DNA from: JBOGWY01 sp050694015
GTDB lineage: Bacteria; Actinomycetota; CADDZG01; WHSQ01
DNA length: 5,752 nt
Direction of reading: 5' to 3'
Assembly (NCBI GenBank): GCA_050694015.1
Contig: JBOGWY010000129.1
Location: forward strand, 1-5,752
A model generated the notes under the pieces. That model made no database searches and was not told the origin of the DNA. It was given only the letters and a program-made list of their open reading frames with translations. Every line of letters starts with the position of its first letter. Position 1 is the stretch's first letter. Made by a program: the position numbers and the translations under genes. Positions 4,562 through 5,752 of the stretch are shown here, one piece after another.

Positions 4562-5578
4562 ATGAAGACGGCACTGATCACCGGGGTGACGGGCCAGGAC
4601 GGCTCGTACCTGGCCGAGCTGCTGCTGGAGAAAGGCTACGAGGTTCACGGCCTGATCCGGCGCGCGTCGTCGTTCAACACGCAACGCCTCGAGGACATCT
4701 ACCGCGACCCCCACGAGAAGGGCGTCCGCTTCCTGATGCACTACGGGGACCTGTCCGACTCCGGCTCGCTCGTGAACCTGATCCGGAACCTGGAGCCCGA
4801 CGAGATCTATCACCTCGGCGCGCAGAGTCACGTGAAGGTGTCGTTCGAGATCCCCGAGTACACCGCCGACGCGACCGCGATGGGCACGATCCGCATGCTG
4901 GAGGCGATACGCGCGTCGGGGGTCCAGACGCGCTTCTACCAGGCGGGCTCGTCGGAGATGTTCGGGCTCGCCCCGGCTCCACAGAACGAGGAGACGCCGT
5001 TCCACCCGCGCAGTCCTTACGGAGTCTCGAAGGTGTTCGCGCACTGGGCGGTCGTCAACTACCGCGAGTCGTACGGGATGTTCGCGACGAACGGGATCCT
5101 GATGAACCACGAGTCCCCTCGTCGCGGCGAGACGTTCGTCACGCGCAAGATCACGCGCGCAGTGGCGCGCATCCAGGCCGGCATCCAGGACAAGCTCTTC
5201 CTCGGTTACCTCGACGCGCAGCGCGACTGGGGGTACGCCCCCGAGTACGTCGAGGCGATGTGGATGATGATGCAGCACGAGGAGCCGCTCGATCTCGTGA
5301 TCGCCACCGGGGAGTCCCACACCGTCAAGGAGTTCGCCGACAAGGCGTTCGCGCACGTGGGCCTCGATGCCGCGAAGTATGTCGAGATCGACGAGAACTA
5401 CATGCGTCCGGCGGAGGTCTACGAACTGCGCGGCGATGCCTCCAAGGCGAAGCGAGTCATCGGCTGGGAGCCGAAGGTGACCTTCGACGAGCTCGTAAGG
5501 GTCATGGTCGACGCCGACGTCCAGCTCCTCGACGACGAGCTCTCGGGCCGGCTGGTCCGCCAGGACCGGGATCACTAG
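4562..5578 (+). CDS. gmd: GDP-mannose 4,6-dehydratase
   Basis: This enzyme converts GDP-D-mannose to GDP-4-keto-6-deoxy-D-mannose in the cytoplasm, the first step to GDP-L-fucose, GDP-D-rhamnose and related sugars for polysaccharides or glycans. The 338 residues form an extended short-chain dehydrogenase fold. Visible motifs are the NADP-binding ITGVTGQDGSYL (6-17), LIRRASSFNTQR (31-42), YGDLSDSGSL (61-70), YHLGAQSHVKVSFE (83-96), AGSSEMFG (128-135) with catalytic Ser131 and Glu132, SPYGVSK (151-157) with Tyr153 and Lys157, the family signature NHESPRRGETFVTRKI (182-197), and RDWG (221-224). The frame is open upstream to 4445, but the family N-terminus begins at this Met, and the preceding codons look like an RNA leader. 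The Shine-Dalgarno is weak and possibly hidden in structure. The GDP-fucose synthase or reductase that usually follows is not here; guaB3 comes next. Confidence 0.97.
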   Translation: MKTALITGVTGQDGSYLAELLLEKGYEVHGLIRRASSFNTQRLEDIYRDPHEKGVRFLMHYGDLSDSGSLVNLIRNLEPDEIYHLGAQSHVKVSFEIPEYTADATAMGTIRMLEAIRASGVQTRFYQAGSSEMFGLAPAPQNEETPFHPRSPYGVSKVFAHWAVVNYRESYGMFATNGILMNHESPRRGETFVTRKITRAVARIQAGIQDKLFLGYLDAQRDWGYAPEYVEAMWMMMQHEEPLDLVIATGESHTVKEFADKAFAHVGLDAAKYVEIDENYMRPAEVYELRGDASKAKRVIGWEPKVTFDELVRVMVDADVQLLDDELSGRLVRQDRDH

Positions 5579-5580
5579 CT

Positions 5581-5608
5581 AAGGAACAAATCGCGAAAAG
5601 ATTTCCTT
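5581..5608 (+). terminator. Weak hairpin after gmd
   Basis: AAGGAA (5581-5586) pairs with TTCCTT (5603-5608), continued by ATC/GAT past a three-base bulge, with loop GCGAAAA. It starts two bases after the gmd stop. The stem is AT-rich and no T-run follows, so at best it is a poor terminator; it also overlaps the -35-like element of the next gene by two bases. Confidence 0.22.
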
Positions 5609-5636
5609 TACCTGGGTGATAGAAAAGTTCTATAGG
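5607..5636 (+). promoter_or_regulatory. Candidate guaB3 promoter
   Basis: TTTACC (5607-5612, four of six to the -35 consensus) and TATAGG (5631-5636, four of six to the -10) are 18 bases apart. A start near 5643 would leave a leader of about 20 bases with the Shine-Dalgarno AAGGAG at 5648-5653. The local AT-richness stands out from the surroundings, which supports a promoter; the exact boxes are a guess. Confidence 0.4.
5619..5633. promoter_or_regulatory. Palindrome over the guaB3 promoter
   Basis: ATAGAA and TTCTAT are perfect 6-bp inverted halves around AAG. The dyad covers the spacer and the first half of the candidate -10 box, where a bound repressor would block polymerase. No known regulator site was recognised. 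Confidence 0.35.
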
Positions 5637-5662
5637 CCTGCAGCAGGAAGGAGCACAGCTTC

Positions 5663-5752
5663 GTGGAGATCGAGATCGGCATCGGAAAATCGGGGAGGCG
5701 GGCCTACGGGTTCGACGACGTAGCGATCGTTCCCTCCCGGCGTACACGGGAC
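5663..5752 (+). CDS. guaB3: GuaB3-family IMP dehydrogenase-like protein (5' end only)
   Basis: Thirty codons are present before the window ends. The protein starts MEIEIGIGKSGRRAYGFDD and continues VAIVPSRRTRD, which matches the characteristic N-terminus of actinobacterial GuaB3 proteins (an IGxGKxGRRAYGxDDVAIVPSRRTRD pattern). GuaB3 belongs to the IMP dehydrogenase/GMP reductase superfamily; the catalytic cysteine loop lies far downstream and cannot be seen. The start is GTG 5663-5665, nine bases after AAGGAG (5648-5653). It lies 84 bases downstream of gmd with its own promoter-like region, so it is probably a separate transcription unit. The link to gmd, if any, is guanine nucleotide supply for GDP-sugars, which is speculation. 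Confidence 0.9.
   Translation, partial: MEIEIGIGKSGRRAYGFDDVAIVPSRRTRD

Noticed and set aside
4424..5575. Long minus-strand open frame opposite gmd
   Set aside because: It is antisense to an unmistakable gmd, its composition is Arg/His/Val-rich as expected of a shadow frame in GC-rich DNA, and it has no recognisable domain.

Overview
The window comes from a GC-rich bacterium, most likely an actinomycetote. Three things point there. The last gene begins with the N-terminus of the actinobacterial GuaB3 (IMP dehydrogenase-like) family. A lone AbiEi-type winged-helix plus DUF559 nuclease gene of a type common in actinobacterial genomes sits mid-window. Codon use is strongly G/C-ending with ATG, GTG and TTG starts. 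No genus can be named from this sequence alone.

Layout. (1) Positions 1-2599, + strand: a tightly packed signalling operon, a CheR-type protein methyltransferase, a single-domain CheB-type methylesterase, and a protein with an N-terminal receiver domain joined to a histidine kinase. Consecutive genes overlap by 1-4 bases, and the first start also overlaps a possible upstream stop in ATGA, so the operon probably begins outside the window. No chemoreceptor, CheA or CheW is visible. (2) Positions 2605-3709: an inverted-repeat unit. A perfect 32-bp inverted repeat, plus a further 9-bp identical block after an 8-bp spacer on each side, brackets a single minus-strand gene for an AbiEi-like/DUF559 nuclease-fold protein. 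(3) Positions 3714-4271, minus strand: a membrane-anchored or secreted lysozyme/lytic-transglycosylase-like protein, started from TTG behind a perfect AGGAGG, with a long structured leader. (4) Positions 4272-4561: a 290-bp divergent intergenic region rich in hairpins, including a helix that closes directly against the start codon of the next gene. (5) Positions 4562-5578, + strand: GDP-mannose 4,6-dehydratase (gmd). (6) Positions 5663-5752, + strand: the first 30 residues of guaB3, preceded by a promoter-like region with a perfect palindrome.

How the genes relate. The first three genes form one signalling module: methylation/demethylation enzymes made together with a phosphorelay protein, possibly serving a non-chemotactic target. 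The lytic enzyme and gmd are divergently transcribed and both concern the cell envelope (peptidoglycan turnover, deoxy-sugar nucleotide supply), which may explain a shared, structured control region. The inverted-repeat unit has no obvious link to either side and looks like an insertion between two genes that were once convergent neighbours; it is the most unusual thing here.
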